Assembly: GCF_000982955.1 (NCBI RefSeq) | Contig: NZ_KQ058900.1 | Location: 1 to 64,000 of the forward strand | Length of the DNA: 64,000 nucleotides | Origin: Micromonospora sp. HK10 | Lineage (GTDB): Bacteria; Actinomycetota; Actinomycetes; Mycobacteriales; Micromonosporaceae | Reading direction: 5' to 3' | Shown here: positions 1-9,410 of the stretch, in pieces | Layout of the letters: each line of letters opens with the position of its first letter | Numbering within the stretch: position 1 is the first letter of the stretch | Notes under the pieces: model-generated | What the model saw: the letters and a program-made list of their open reading frames with translations, nothing else | Databases searched by the model: none | What the model was told of the DNA's origin: nothing | Program-made: the position numbers and the translations under genes

Positions 1-1
1 C

Positions 2-394
2 AAGGAAATGGGCACCACCGAGGCCGGCACCAACTCCATCAACGACATCACCCCGGTGCTGAACAAGGAGACCGGCGCCAAGGACGCCTACAAGTCGGTC
101 GAGATCAGCACCCCCAAGGCCGACGACAAGCAGACCGACAAGCTTCGGGCTGACGTGGTCAAGACCGTCGACGCCGGCCGTGCCGTGGTCGCCAACATCG
201 CGGGCACCGCCACCGACACCGACGGCAACACCCACTCCTTCGAAGGCGGCCACTACATCAGCGTCGTCGGCTACCGCGACAACGGCCACACCGTCACGAT
301 CGCCGACAGCGCCAACCCGAACACCGCCTCCTACCGCATGAGCGTCGACAACCTCGCCGACTGGATCGCCACCCGCGGCTACAGCGCCTCCTGA
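2..394 (+). CDS. C39-family peptidase-like protein, C-terminal part
   Basis: The reading frame is open from the left edge, so this is the 3' part of a gene that starts outside the window; the ATG at 8 is probably internal. The visible 128 or so residues contain GGHYISVVGY, the histidine-centred segment of C39/papain-like peptidases, followed about 20 residues later by IADSANP, which could carry the catalytic Asp/Asn. The nucleophilic cysteine would lie upstream and cannot be checked. Secreted C39-like proteins of this kind are common in actinomycetes. Substrate and export signal are unknown. A strong hairpin follows the stop codon. Confidence 0.6.
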   Translation, partial: KEMGTTEAGTNSINDITPVLNKETGAKDAYKSVEISTPKADDKQTDKLRADVVKTVDAGRAVVANIAGTATDTDGNTHSFEGGHYISVVGYRDNGHTVTIADSANPNTASYRMSVDNLADWIATRGYSAS

Positions 395-410
395 CGATCC
401 AAGCACCAGC

Positions 411-446
411 GAAAGGGCCCGACCCCGTACGGGGTCGGGCCCTTTC
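411..446. terminator. Bidirectional intrinsic terminator
   Basis: A perfect 16-bp stem (GAAAGGGCCCGACCCC and its complement) closes a 4-nt GTAC loop between two convergent genes. It ends in a short T/A run on each strand, so it can serve both the C39-like gene and dusB. Confidence 0.85.
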
Positions 447-452
447 GGCGCA

Positions 453-1619
453 TCAGCCGCCGGAGTCGTCCAGCTCGGCCCCGTCGGGCGGGGTGTCGTC
501 GTCGCGGCTGGCCAGCCAGCCGTCGGGCAGGAACACCTTGCCGGGGGAGTTGGTCCGCCCGCGCGGCTGCCCCAGGGTCTCCACCGGGAACGGCACGGCC
601 GGGTCGAGCTTGCCGAGCAGGTCGTCGAGCTGCGCCAGGCTCTCGATCATGGCGAGGGAACGGCGCAGCTCGCTGCCGATCGGGAACCCCTTGAGATACC
701 AGGCGACGTGCTTACGGAAGTCGGTGCAGCCGTCCCGCTCACCCCGCGCCGGGTTGCGGGCACCCGCCACGAACTGGTCGACCAGCAACTCGGCGTGCCG
801 GCGCATGGTCACCGCCACCTCGCCGAGGCTCGGCAGCCGCCGCTCGCCACGACCGTTGAAGGCTGCCTCCAGGTCGGCGAAGAGCCACGGCCGGCCCAGG
901 CAGCCGCGCCCGATCACCACGCCGTCCACCCCGGTGTGGTCGACCATCCGCAGCGCGTCGTCGGCCTCCCAGATGTCGCCGTTGCCCAGCACGGGCACGT
1001 CCAGCGCCTGCTTGAGGGTGGCGATGGCGTCCCAGTCGGCGGTGCCCGAGTAGCGCTGCGCGGCCGTACGCCCGTGCAGGGCGACCGCGGCGACGCCGGC
1101 GTCCTGGGCGGCCAGCCCCGCCTCGACGTACGTCAGGTGGTCGTCGTCGATGCCCTTGCGCATCTTCACCGTGACCGGCACCCCGGCGGGTGACGCGGCG
1201 TCCACCGCGGCCCGCACCAGCCGGGCGAAGAGCCGCCGGCGCCACGGCAGGGCCGAGCCACCGCCGCGGCGGGTGACCTTCGGGACCGGGCAGCCGAAGT
1301 TGAGGTCGATGTGGTCGGCGAGGTCCTGCTCGACCACGATCCGCACGGCGGCGGCGGTGATCTCCGGGTCGGTGCCGTAGAGCTGGAGGCTGCGCGGCTG
1401 CTCCTCGGCACCGAAGGCGATCATGCGGAGGGTCTTCGGGTTCCGCTCGACCAACGCCCGGGTGGTGATCATCTCGCAGACGTAGATGCCGCCGCCCTGC
1501 TCCCGGCAGAGCCGGCGGAAGCCGACGTTGGTGATCCCGGCCATCGGCGCGAGCACCACCGGCGGCCACACCTGGTGCGGCCCGACAGTCAGCGGTGCGG
1601 TGATGGTCGGAGCGGTCAC
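453..1619 (-). CDS. dusB: tRNA-dihydrouridine synthase (DusB type)
   Basis: A 388-residue FMN-dependent enzyme that reduces uridines in the tRNA D-loop, using NADPH. The TIM-barrel start VVLAPMAGITNVGFRRLC lies near residues 21-38. The signature NFGCPVPKVTRRGGGSALP near 107-125 contains the catalytic cysteine (about C110), and a flavin-phosphate-binding GNGDI and GRGCLGRPWLF follow in the C-terminal half of the barrel. The length is usual for actinobacterial DusB. The GTG start at 1619 is followed directly by the hydrophobic first strand. It lies downstream of the MFS gene with 37 bp between them, and shares a terminator with the convergent gene on its left. Confidence 0.93.
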   Translation of the reverse strand: MTAPTITAPLTVGPHQVWPPVVLAPMAGITNVGFRRLCREQGGGIYVCEMITTRALVERNPKTLRMIAFGAEEQPRSLQLYGTDPEITAAAVRIVVEQDLADHIDLNFGCPVPKVTRRGGGSALPWRRRLFARLVRAAVDAASPAGVPVTVKMRKGIDDDHLTYVEAGLAAQDAGVAAVALHGRTAAQRYSGTADWDAIATLKQALDVPVLGNGDIWEADDALRMVDHTGVDGVVIGRGCLGRPWLFADLEAAFNGRGERRLPSLGEVAVTMRRHAELLVDQFVAGARNPARGERDGCTDFRKHVAWYLKGFPIGSELRRSLAMIESLAQLDDLLGKLDPAVPFPVETLGQPRGRTNSPGKVFLPDGWLASRDDDTPPDGAELDDSGG

Positions 1620-1656
1620 CTGACCAGTGTAGGGAGCGGTTCTCGGGTACCGCCGC

Positions 1657-3081
1657 CTACCGGGCCGCCGCCCCCTGCGGCGCGGACGACGGCGCGCTGC
1701 CGGGCTCCCCCGCCGGCATGATCAGCAGCAGCGCGAGGGCGCCCAGCCCGCCCGCGACGGCACCGACGAACTGCACGACGCCGTAGCCGACCCCGGCGGC
1801 CAGCAGCGTGAGGAAGACCGCCACCGAGATCGCCCCGGCCACGTGCGTGGTCGACTCGAACACCGCCGAGGCCGTCCCCTGGTCGGCCGGCGGCGCGTGA
1901 CCGACACACACCCGGGTCAACCCGACGTAGATCGGGCCGGCGCTGAGCCCCCAGGCGACGAGGATGCCCACCACGAGCACCAGCGGCCCGCCCGCGTTGA
2001 CCGCGACCAGCGCGAGCGTGACCGCGCACAGGACCAGGGCGACGGTCACCACCCGCCGCGCCCCGAACCGGCGGATCAGCGCGCCGGCCGGAGCGGCGCT
2101 GACCAGCGCGCCGAGCAGCACCGGGGCCAGCACCAGCCCGGCGCCCGCCGGGGACAGGCCGTGGACCTCCTGGAGGTAGAGGCTGCCCACGACCACCACC
2201 ACCGCGTACGCGGCCGAGTGCGCGGCGAAGGCGAGGCAGCCGGCCACCAGCCGGCGCGACCGGAGCAGGGCCGGCCGGACCAGCGGGTCAGCCACCCGCC
2301 GCTCGACGCGTACCAGGAGGAACAGCAGCACCGGGGAGGCGGCCACCGCGCCGAGCGCGACCGGGTCCGGACCCGACTCGGCGATCCGGTTGGCACCGAA
2401 GATCAACGCGAGCAGCGCGCCGGTGGCCAGGACCGCGCCGGCGAGGTCCAGCCGCTGTCGGTCGCCCGGGTCGGGCCGGCCCGCCGGGAGCAGCAGCCGG
2501 GCCGCCACCACCGCCATCAGCCCGACCGGCACGGTGGCCAGGAAGACCCAGCGCCAGCCCAGGTGCGAGGTGAGCAGGCCGCCGACGATCGCGCCGGCCA
2601 GACCGGCCGTGTTCGCGGCGGCGGCGACGACCGCGAACACCCGGCTGCGCCACGGCTCGTCCGGGAAGAACGTCGCCGCCGACGCCAGGGTCGCCGGGAT
2701 GGCGAGGGCCGCGCCGGCGCCCTGCAGGACCCGGCCGAGCAGCAGCGGGAGCAGCGCGGTGGCCAACCCGGCCAGGACCGAGCCGAGAGTCGCCAGGGCG
2801 AGGCTGCCGACGATCAGCGGGCGGCGCCCCCACAGGTCGCAGAGCCGGCCCCCGAGCAGCAGCAGGCCACCGATGCTCAGCGAGTACAACGTCACGACCC
2901 ACTGCAGGCGGGCCGCGTCGAGGTGGAACTCCGCGCCGATGCGCGGCAGCGCGGTGGCCACCGCCAGGCTGTCGAAGAGCACCAGGAACATGGCGCTGGC
3001 CAGGACCAGGGCGGTGGGCCAGCGGTGCACCGCCACCGCGGGTGCCGGGGCGACGGACGGTTCGGTGGTCGCCTGCCGCAT
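1657..3081 (-). CDS. MFS transporter, DHA2 (EmrB/QacA-like) drug exporter family
   Basis: A 474-residue polytopic membrane protein with about 14 hydrophobic segments, predicted to export drugs or metabolites by proton antiport. The MFS motif A is clear as GGRLCDLWGRRPLIVG near residues 77-92, followed by GRVLQGAGAA (motif C region). FDSLAVATALPRIGAEF near the N terminus is typical of the DHA2 family. The start at 3081 has a GGAGGGGG ribosome-binding site upstream. No regulator gene is adjacent, so the substrate cannot be guessed. Confidence 0.85.
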   Translation of the reverse strand: MRQATTEPSVAPAPAVAVHRWPTALVLASAMFLVLFDSLAVATALPRIGAEFHLDAARLQWVVTLYSLSIGGLLLLGGRLCDLWGRRPLIVGSLALATLGSVLAGLATALLPLLLGRVLQGAGAALAIPATLASAATFFPDEPWRSRVFAVVAAAANTAGLAGAIVGGLLTSHLGWRWVFLATVPVGLMAVVAARLLLPAGRPDPGDRQRLDLAGAVLATGALLALIFGANRIAESGPDPVALGAVAASPVLLFLLVRVERRVADPLVRPALLRSRRLVAGCLAFAAHSAAYAVVVVVGSLYLQEVHGLSPAGAGLVLAPVLLGALVSAAPAGALIRRFGARRVVTVALVLCAVTLALVAVNAGGPLVLVVGILVAWGLSAGPIYVGLTRVCVGHAPPADQGTASAVFESTTHVAGAISVAVFLTLLAAGVGYGVVQFVGAVAGGLGALALLLIMPAGEPGSAPSSAPQGAAAR

Positions 3082-3195
3082 CCCGCCCCCTCCGCTGTCC
3101 GTGGGGACCTGCTACCCGGGTACTCCCGGCGGCTAACGGCCACCGGCGCGCGGAATCCAGACACGTCAACCCGTCGCCCCGCCCGGCAGGTACGC

Positions 3196-3226
3196 GGAAG
3201 GGCGCCGTCGGCGACGGCGCCCTTCC
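3196..3226 (-). terminator. Terminator of glyS
   Basis: A perfect 14-bp stem (GGAAGGGCGCCGTC with its complement) around a 3-nt loop lies 10 bp beyond the glyS stop codon on the minus strand. Confidence 0.75.
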
Positions 3227-3236
3227 GGGTACGAGG

Positions 3237-4616
<1,380 letters not shown>

Positions 4617-4729
4617 GTTTCCTCCTACGCCGGCTGGCGGTCGGCGGGGGCGATGTGAGTGGAACCGGACGGTTCGGGACAACGGTACGACCGCCCGAGT
4701 CCCGAGCCCAGCAGAATACCGGGGCCCGG

Positions 4730-5290
4730 TCAGCTCACCCCACACACCTCCATGCCGCCCGTCTGCTGGTCCGGCGCGAGGGTCACCGTCTGGGCCTCCC
4801 GCTTGCCGCCGGCGAGGGTCACGTCGACCGGCACGGTCAACGTCTGCGGGTCCACCTCGCCGACCCGGTAGCCGGAGATCTGCGGTTCGGTGGCCACCCG
4901 CTGCTCGAACTCCGTGCGGGACTCGCGCCGCCGGGCGTCGTCGCAGAGCTGGTCGTACGCCTTGGACCAGTCCTTCTCGACGAGGGCCTGGTAGTAGTCG
5001 TCGGTGACCGCCCGGCCCTGTTCCTCGACGGCCTGGACGTTGCTCACCGCCAGCCCGACCACCGCGGCGCCGCCGCCGCCGCAGCAGAGCAGCACGGCGA
5101 GCGCGCCGACGCCGAGGCCGAGCCAGAGGCGGGCCCGCCGGCCCTCGGTGGGCGGGGCGGCGAAGGGCGGGGCGACCCCGGGACCGGGCGGGGGTGCGGG
5201 AACGCCGGGGTCCGCCGGCGAGTCCGGTGCCGCGGGCGCGTCGGACGGCACGGGATGCGGGGGTGGGGCGGCCGGGCCGGGTGCGGTCAT
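4730..5290 (-). CDS. Proline-rich single-pass membrane protein of unknown function
   Basis: This 186-residue protein has a Pro/Ala-rich cytoplasmic N terminus (residues 1-48) and one long hydrophobic segment (about 55-82, including LLCCGGGGAAVVGLAV). The outer domain of about 100 residues includes DDYYQALVEKDWSKAYDQLC, reminiscent of the DUF4878/lumazine-binding-like (NTF2-like) fold of actinobacterial membrane proteins. The start at 5290 is the first ATG giving this architecture. The function is unknown; an envelope role is inferred only from topology. It could be co-transcribed with the small monooxygenase-like gene upstream. Confidence 0.75.
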   Translation of the reverse strand: MTAPGPAAPPPHPVPSDAPAAPDSPADPGVPAPPPGPGVAPPFAAPPTEGRRARLWLGLGVGALAVLLCCGGGGAAVVGLAVSNVQAVEEQGRAVTDDYYQALVEKDWSKAYDQLCDDARRRESRTEFEQRVATEPQISGYRVGEVDPQTLTVPVDVTLAGGKREAQTVTLAPDQQTGGMEVCGVS

Positions 5291-5315
5291 ACGCCAGAGG
5301 GTAGTGCCCTCCGCG

Positions 5316-5657
5316 TCACCGGTAAGGACCTGCGGCCCGATCACTGGCGACGATGACGATCTCGCCGTCCGGCGCGGCGCTGGCGAGGGTCTCGTACGCC
5401 GACGGCTCGTCGACGGACTGGGCCAGCAGCGGCACGGCGGTGACCTTGACGTCGAAGCCGCCCAGCGCCCGCCGGTACGCCCCGACCGACTCCCATTCGG
5501 TGAGCAGGCACCAGTGGGCGGGGTCGTCGAACGCGCGCAGCAGCTCGCCGCGCCGGTAGCCGGGGCGGGCGGCGAGCGCGGTGAGGGCGGCGTGCGCCCG
5601 TTCGGTGAACTCGGACGCGCCTTCGGGGGCGACCACGAACCGGTTGGTGACCAGCAC
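5316..5657 (-). CDS. Antibiotic biosynthesis monooxygenase (ABM)-like small protein
   Basis: A 113-residue dimeric alpha-beta barrel type protein. The opening MLVTNRFVVAPEGASEFTER and the central RRGELLRAFDDPAHWCLLTEW pattern match ABM-fold proteins, a family that includes heme-degrading and quinone-oxidising enzymes. The GTG start at 5657 is chosen because AGGAGG lies 6 nt upstream; the open frame continues further but has no better start. No heme ligand or substrate residue can be assigned with confidence. It sits head-to-head with the small membrane protein that starts at 5685, sharing a 27-bp intergenic space. Confidence 0.75.
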   Translation of the reverse strand: MLVTNRFVVAPEGASEFTERAHAALTALAARPGYRRGELLRAFDDPAHWCLLTEWESVGAYRRALGGFDVKVTAVPLLAQSVDEPSAYETLASAAPDGEIVIVASDRAAGPYR

Positions 5658-5684
5658 CGGCTTCCTCCTCGTAGAGTCTGTGGG

Positions 5685-5942
5685 ATGGAGCGTACGCAGA
5701 CTCCCCTGCTGGCCCGGTTGTCCCGGCTCAACCCGACGGTGGTGTTCCTGGCCACTCTGGTCGTGGTGCTGGTGGGGCTCTTCGCTCCCGGCGCCTTCGG
5801 CGGTGGGGTGCTGCTGGCGTTGGCCGCGGTGCTGGTGTGGCTGATGGTGGTCACCTGGCCGGTGCAGGCGGTGGGCACGCGCGTGCTGCGCCTGGTGATG
5901 CTGACGCTGCTGCTCGCGGTGGCGCTGGCCAAGCTGCTGTGA
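5685..5942 (+). CDS. Small three-segment membrane protein, unknown function
   Basis: An 85-residue, very hydrophobic protein beginning MERTQTPLLARLSRLNP. Hydrophobic stretches at about 19-34, 39-59 and 67-84 suggest three membrane segments with a short basic N terminus inside. The ATG at 5685 follows GTGGG, a weak ribosome-binding site. Similar small proteins (a DUF6703-like group) occur widely in actinobacteria with no known role. It is divergent from the ABM-like gene and 72 bp upstream of znuA, but the Zur-type operator in between suggests separate control of the zinc genes. Confidence 0.7.
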   Translation: MERTQTPLLARLSRLNPTVVFLATLVVVLVGLFAPGAFGGGVLLALAAVLVWLMVVTWPVQAVGTRVLRLVMLTLLLAVALAKLL

Positions 5943-5977
5943 GCCGCCCGCGCGGGCGGACATGCAATCATGCGTTT

Positions 5978-5998
5978 TTGACAATCAATTTCGTTATC
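5978..5998 (+). promoter_or_regulatory. Candidate znu promoter with Zur-like operator
   Basis: The only AT-rich stretch in this neighbourhood. TTGACA at 5978-5983 looks like a -35 box and overlaps an imperfect 19-bp palindrome, GACAATCAATTTCGTTATC (5980-5998; 12 of 19 positions symmetrical). That composition and its position 17 bp before the znuA start fit a Zur box. No repressor-binding consensus for this genus was available to test it. Confidence 0.45.
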
Positions 5999-6014
5999 GC
6001 GGACAGTTGACGGC

Positions 6015-6944
6015 ATGACCGTCCGCATCGCCCGCGCCCTGGCCGCCGCGACCGCCCTGCTCACCCTGGGTGGCGCCGCGGCCTGCTCGGCCGAGGGCGG
6101 CGGCGGACACGACCCGGGCCGGGTGGACGTGGTGGCCGCGTTCTACCCGCTGCAGTTCCTCGCCGAGCGGATCGGCGGACCCACGGTCACCGTCACCAAC
6201 CTGGTCAAGCCCGGCGCCGAGCCGCACGACCTGGAGCTCAACCCCCGCCAGGTCGGCCAGGTCGTCGACGCGGAACTCATCGTCTACCTGGGCGGCTTCC
6301 AGCCGGCCGTGGACGAGGCCGTCGCGCAGAACGGCGGTGACCGGGCCTTCGACGTCGCCGGCGTGCAGCCGCTGCGGGCCGACGCCGGCCACCGGCACGC
6401 GGACGGCACCGAGCACGAGGCCGACAGCGGCGGCCTGGACCCGCACGTCTGGCTCGATCCGACCCGGTTGGCCACCATCGGCGACCGGCTCGCCGAGCGG
6501 CTGGGCCGGGCCGACCCCGACCACACCGCCGACTACACCGACCGGGCGGAGGCGCTCCGCACCGACCTGGCCCGGCTCGACAGCGAGTACGCCGAGGGCC
6601 TGCGGAACTGCCAGCGCCGGGAGATCGTGACCAGCCACACCGCGTTCGGCTACCTGGCCGACCGCTACCACCTCGACCAGGTCGGCGTCACCGGCCTCAG
6701 CCCGGAGGCCGAGCCCTCCCCGAAGCGCCTCGCCGCGGTGGCCGCCGAGGCCCGGGCCCACCGGGCCACCACCATCTTCTTCGAGACCCTGGTCAGCCCG
6801 AAGGTCGCCGAGACCGTGGCCCGGGAGGTCGGCGCGCGCACCGCCGTGCTCGACCCGATCGAGGGCCCGCCCGCCGAGGGCGACTACCTGACCGCGATGC
6901 GCACCAACCTCCAGACCCTGCGGACCGCCTTGGACTGCTCATGA
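6015..6944 (+). CDS. znuA: Zinc ABC transporter substrate-binding lipoprotein (ZnuA family)
   Basis: A 309-residue cluster A-I binding protein that captures Zn2+ (possibly Mn2+) outside the cell. The N terminus is a lipoprotein-type signal with a cysteine at about position 24. Ligand motifs are visible: EPHDLEL (H71), a histidine-rich loop with GHRHADGTEHE at about 125-134, and DPHVWLDP (H144). The loop is typical of zinc-specific members. It is the first gene of the znuA-znuC-znuB-smtB-like-zur run, and its stop overlaps the znuC start (ATGA). The operator-like palindrome just upstream suggests repression by the Zur protein encoded in the same cluster. Confidence 0.92.
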   Translation: MTVRIARALAAATALLTLGGAAACSAEGGGGHDPGRVDVVAAFYPLQFLAERIGGPTVTVTNLVKPGAEPHDLELNPRQVGQVVDAELIVYLGGFQPAVDEAVAQNGGDRAFDVAGVQPLRADAGHRHADGTEHEADSGGLDPHVWLDPTRLATIGDRLAERLGRADPDHTADYTDRAEALRTDLARLDSEYAEGLRNCQRREIVTSHTAFGYLADRYHLDQVGVTGLSPEAEPSPKRLAAVAAEARAHRATTIFFETLVSPKVAETVAREVGARTAVLDPIEGPPAEGDYLTAMRTNLQTLRTALDCS

Positions 6945-7702
6945 CCACACCCGTGATCCAGGTCACGCACGCCGCCGTCGGCTACGACAGCCGGACGGTG
7001 CTGCGGGACGTCTCGCTCACCGTCACCGCCGGCGAGGTGGTCGCCGTGCTCGGCGCCAACGGCTCCGGCAAGTCCACCCTGATCCGCGCCGTGCTGGGCC
7101 TGGTCCCGCTCGGCGCCGGATCGGTCACCCTCTTCGGCGCACCGCAGCGCCGCTTCCGGCAGTGGCACCGCATCGGGTACGTCCCGCAGCGGCTCGGCGC
7201 GGGCAGCGGCGTACCGGCCACGGTCAGCGAGGTGGTGGCCTCCGGCCGGCTGGCCCGCCGGGGCGTGCTGCGCCCGGCCGGGCGGGCCGACCGGGAGGCG
7301 GTCGCCGCGGCCCTGGACGCCGTCGGCCTCGCCGACCGGGCCGCCGACCCGGTCGCCACCCTCTCCGGCGGCCAGCAGCAACGCACCCTGATCGCCCGGG
7401 CCCTGGCCGGCCGCCCGGAACTGCTGGTGCTGGACGAGCCGACCGCCGGGGTCGACATGGCCAGCCAGGAGGCGTTCGCCCGCGCGCTGCACGGCTTCGT
7501 CGACCACGGCGGCACCGTGCTGCTGGTCGCCCACGAGCTGGGGCCGCTGCGGCCGCTGATCAGCCGCGCCGTCGTCGTGCACCAGGGCGGCATCTGCCAT
7601 GACGGTGCGGTGCCCGAGCCGGCCGGGCACCACGCCGAACCGGGCCACGACCACGTGCACCCGCACTGCGACGAGGAGCCCGCCGGGCTGTGGAGCAGCT
7701 GA
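6941..7702 (+). CDS. znuC: Zinc ABC transporter ATP-binding protein
   Basis: A 253-residue ATPase that energises zinc import with ZnuB. Walker A GANGSGKST lies near residues 38-46, the ABC signature LSGGQQQR near 147 and Walker B LLVLDEPTAG near 165. The last 30 or so residues carry a histidine-rich tail (GHHAEPGHDHVHPHC), outside the conserved ATPase core, which could buffer zinc or sense it at the inner face; that role is inferred. The ATG overlaps the znuA stop by 4 nt, and the stop overlaps the znuB ATG (TGATG). Confidence 0.93.
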   Translation: MTTPVIQVTHAAVGYDSRTVLRDVSLTVTAGEVVAVLGANGSGKSTLIRAVLGLVPLGAGSVTLFGAPQRRFRQWHRIGYVPQRLGAGSGVPATVSEVVASGRLARRGVLRPAGRADREAVAAALDAVGLADRAADPVATLSGGQQQRTLIARALAGRPELLVLDEPTAGVDMASQEAFARALHGFVDHGGTVLLVAHELGPLRPLISRAVVVHQGGICHDGAVPEPAGHHAEPGHDHVHPHCDEEPAGLWSS

Positions 7703-8586
7703 TGGATCTCTTCCAGTACGACTTCATGCTGCGCGCCCTGGTCGGCGCGCTGGTCATCGGGCTGGCCGCGCCGGCGCTCGGCATCTATCTGGTGCAGCGG
7801 CGGCTGGCGCTGATCGGTGACGGCATCGGGCACGTTGCGCTCACCGGCGTCGGCGCGGGGCTGCTGCTCAACCGCTCCCCCGTGCTGGTGGCCGTGCTCG
7901 CCGCGACGGCCGGGGCGATCGTGATCGAGCTGGTCCGCGCCCGCGGGCGTACCTCCGGCGACCTGGCCCTGGCGCTGCTCTTCTACGGCGGCATCGCCGG
8001 CGGCGTGCTGCTGGTCGGGCTCTCCGACGCCAGCAGCGCCTCGCTCAACGCGTACCTGTTCGGGTCGCTGATCACGACCTCCCGGGGCGACCTGGTCACC
8101 ATCCTGCTGCTCGGCCTGGCCGTGCTGGTGGCGATGGTGGCCCTGCGCCCGGCGCTCTTCGCGGTCTGCCACGACGAGGAGTACGCGCGGGTCTCCGGGC
8201 TGCCCGTCCGGGCGCTCAACCTGCTGCTCGCGGTGACCACCGCGGTGACCGTGACGATCGCCATGCGCTCGGTCGGGGTGCTGCTGATCAGCGCGCTGAT
8301 GGTGGTGCCGGTGGCGACCGCGCAGCAGGTCACCCGGGGGTTCGCCAGCACCATGGCGGCGGCCATGACGCTGGGGCTCTTCGCCGCCGGCGCGGGTGTC
8401 GCGGTCGCCGCCGGCGCGGACACCCCGCCCGGCGCCTCGGTGGTGCTGCTGGCCATCGCCTCGTTCCTGGTGGTCGCGCTGGTCGCGGCGGGCTGGCGGG
8501 CGGTACGCCGGCGGTCCCGGCCGGCCGCCACGCCGGTCACCGAGGCGTTCGCCGAGCCGCCGGAGCACGAGGTGGCGCTCCCGTGA
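7702..8586 (+). CDS. znuB: Zinc ABC transporter permease (ZnuB family)
   Basis: About 294 residues with eight or so membrane segments, the cluster 9 metal ABC permease. The family landmarks GIYLVQRRLALIGDGIGHVALTGV (near residues 29-52) and the C-terminal GVLLISALMVVPVATAQQ are present. The ATG at 7702 overlaps the znuC stop by one base (TGATG) and has GGAG six bases upstream, so I prefer it to the GTG at 7690, which would add four residues. It forms the import channel for the znuA/znuC system. Confidence 0.9.
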   Translation: MDLFQYDFMLRALVGALVIGLAAPALGIYLVQRRLALIGDGIGHVALTGVGAGLLLNRSPVLVAVLAATAGAIVIELVRARGRTSGDLALALLFYGGIAGGVLLVGLSDASSASLNAYLFGSLITTSRGDLVTILLLGLAVLVAMVALRPALFAVCHDEEYARVSGLPVRALNLLLAVTTAVTVTIAMRSVGVLLISALMVVPVATAQQVTRGFASTMAAAMTLGLFAAGAGVAVAAGADTPPGASVVLLAIASFLVVALVAAGWRAVRRRSRPAATPVTEAFAEPPEHEVALP

Positions 8587-8629
8587 GCCGCCGCGGGCCG
8601 GCCCTGCTGGCATTGGTTACCGTTACAGA

Positions 8630-8932
8630 GTGACGGCCACCAACGGGTACGACGCCTTCGAGGGCGCGGGGGAGCTGCTGCGCGCCTTGTCGGCGCCGAT
8701 CCGGCTGGCCATCGTCAGCGAGCTGGCCGAGGGTGAACGCTGCGTGCACGAGCTGGTGGAGAAGCTGGGCGCGCCCCAACCACTGGTCTCCCAGCACCTG
8801 CGCGTGCTGCGCGGCGCCGGCGTGGTGCGAGGTTCCCGCCGCGGCCGGGAGATCGCGTACGCGCTGGTCGACGAGCACGTCGCGCACATCGTGGCGGACG
8901 CGGTCAGCCACGCCGGGGAGGGGCCGCGATGA
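8630..8932 (+). CDS. ArsR/SmtB-family metal-sensing repressor with an alpha-5 zinc site
   Basis: A 100-residue winged-helix repressor. The recognition-helix region reads APQPLVSQHLRVLRGAGVV. The C-terminal helix carries D81-x-H83 and H94-x2-E97, the same spacing (D-x-H-x10-H-x2-E) as the alpha-5 zinc site of SmtB/CzrA, so zinc-induced release from DNA is likely. No alpha-3 cysteine CxC motif is present. The GTG start at 8630 follows znuB by 43 bp and has TTGGTTACCGTTACAG just upstream, an AT-richer stretch that might be its own operator. In M. tuberculosis an SmtB-type gene likewise precedes zur (furB). The likely role is to protect against excess zinc or to time expression of zur. Confidence 0.88.
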   Translation: MTATNGYDAFEGAGELLRALSAPIRLAIVSELAEGERCVHELVEKLGAPQPLVSQHLRVLRGAGVVRGSRRGREIAYALVDEHVAHIVADAVSHAGEGPR

Positions 8933-8972
8933 CCGGGCGGCCCACCCGGGGCGGCCGGAGGGAGGTGTCGGC

Positions 8973-9365
8973 GTGACCGACGGAGCGCTGCGCAACACCC
9001 GGCAGCGGACGGCGGTGAGCACCCTGCTGGCCCAGGTGGAAGGCTTCCACAGCGCCCAGGATCTGCACGCGATGCTCCGCCAGCGCGGCGAGCGGGTCGG
9101 CCTCACCACGGTCTACCGGACGTTGCAGGGGCTCGCCGACGCCGGCGAGATCGACGTGATGCGCCCGCCCGGTGGCGAGCACCTCTACCGGCGGTGCAGC
9201 GAGGGCCACCACCACCACCTGGTCTGCCGGCGCTGCGGGCGGACCGTCGAGGTGGCCGGCCCGGCGGTGGAGAGCTGGGCCGAGCGGGTCGCCGCCGAAC
9301 ACGGGTACGCCGAGGTCAGCCACACCCTGGAGATCTTCGGCACCTGCCCGGCCTGCGCCGGCTGA
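8973..9365 (+). CDS. zur: Zinc uptake regulator, Fur family (Zur/FurB)
   Basis: A 130-residue Fur-family repressor. The winged helix is followed by GLTTVYRTLQGLADAG (recognition helix near 43-58), the metal site GHHHH at 78-82, and two CxxC pairs (C85/C88 and C125/C128) that hold the structural zinc. The histidine run and actinobacterial context favour Zur over Fur. GTG at 8973 is supported by AGGGAGG about 9 nt upstream. As last gene of the zinc cluster it probably represses znuA and also ribosomal-protein and siderophore-like genes elsewhere when zinc is ample; the distant targets are family knowledge only. Confidence 0.92.
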   Translation: MTDGALRNTRQRTAVSTLLAQVEGFHSAQDLHAMLRQRGERVGLTTVYRTLQGLADAGEIDVMRPPGGEHLYRRCSEGHHHHLVCRRCGRTVEVAGPAVESWAERVAAEHGYAEVSHTLEIFGTCPACAG

Positions 9366-9410
9366 AGCTGGATCGTGCCGGCCGCGCCGGAGCGTGGCAC
9401 GCTGTCCGGC

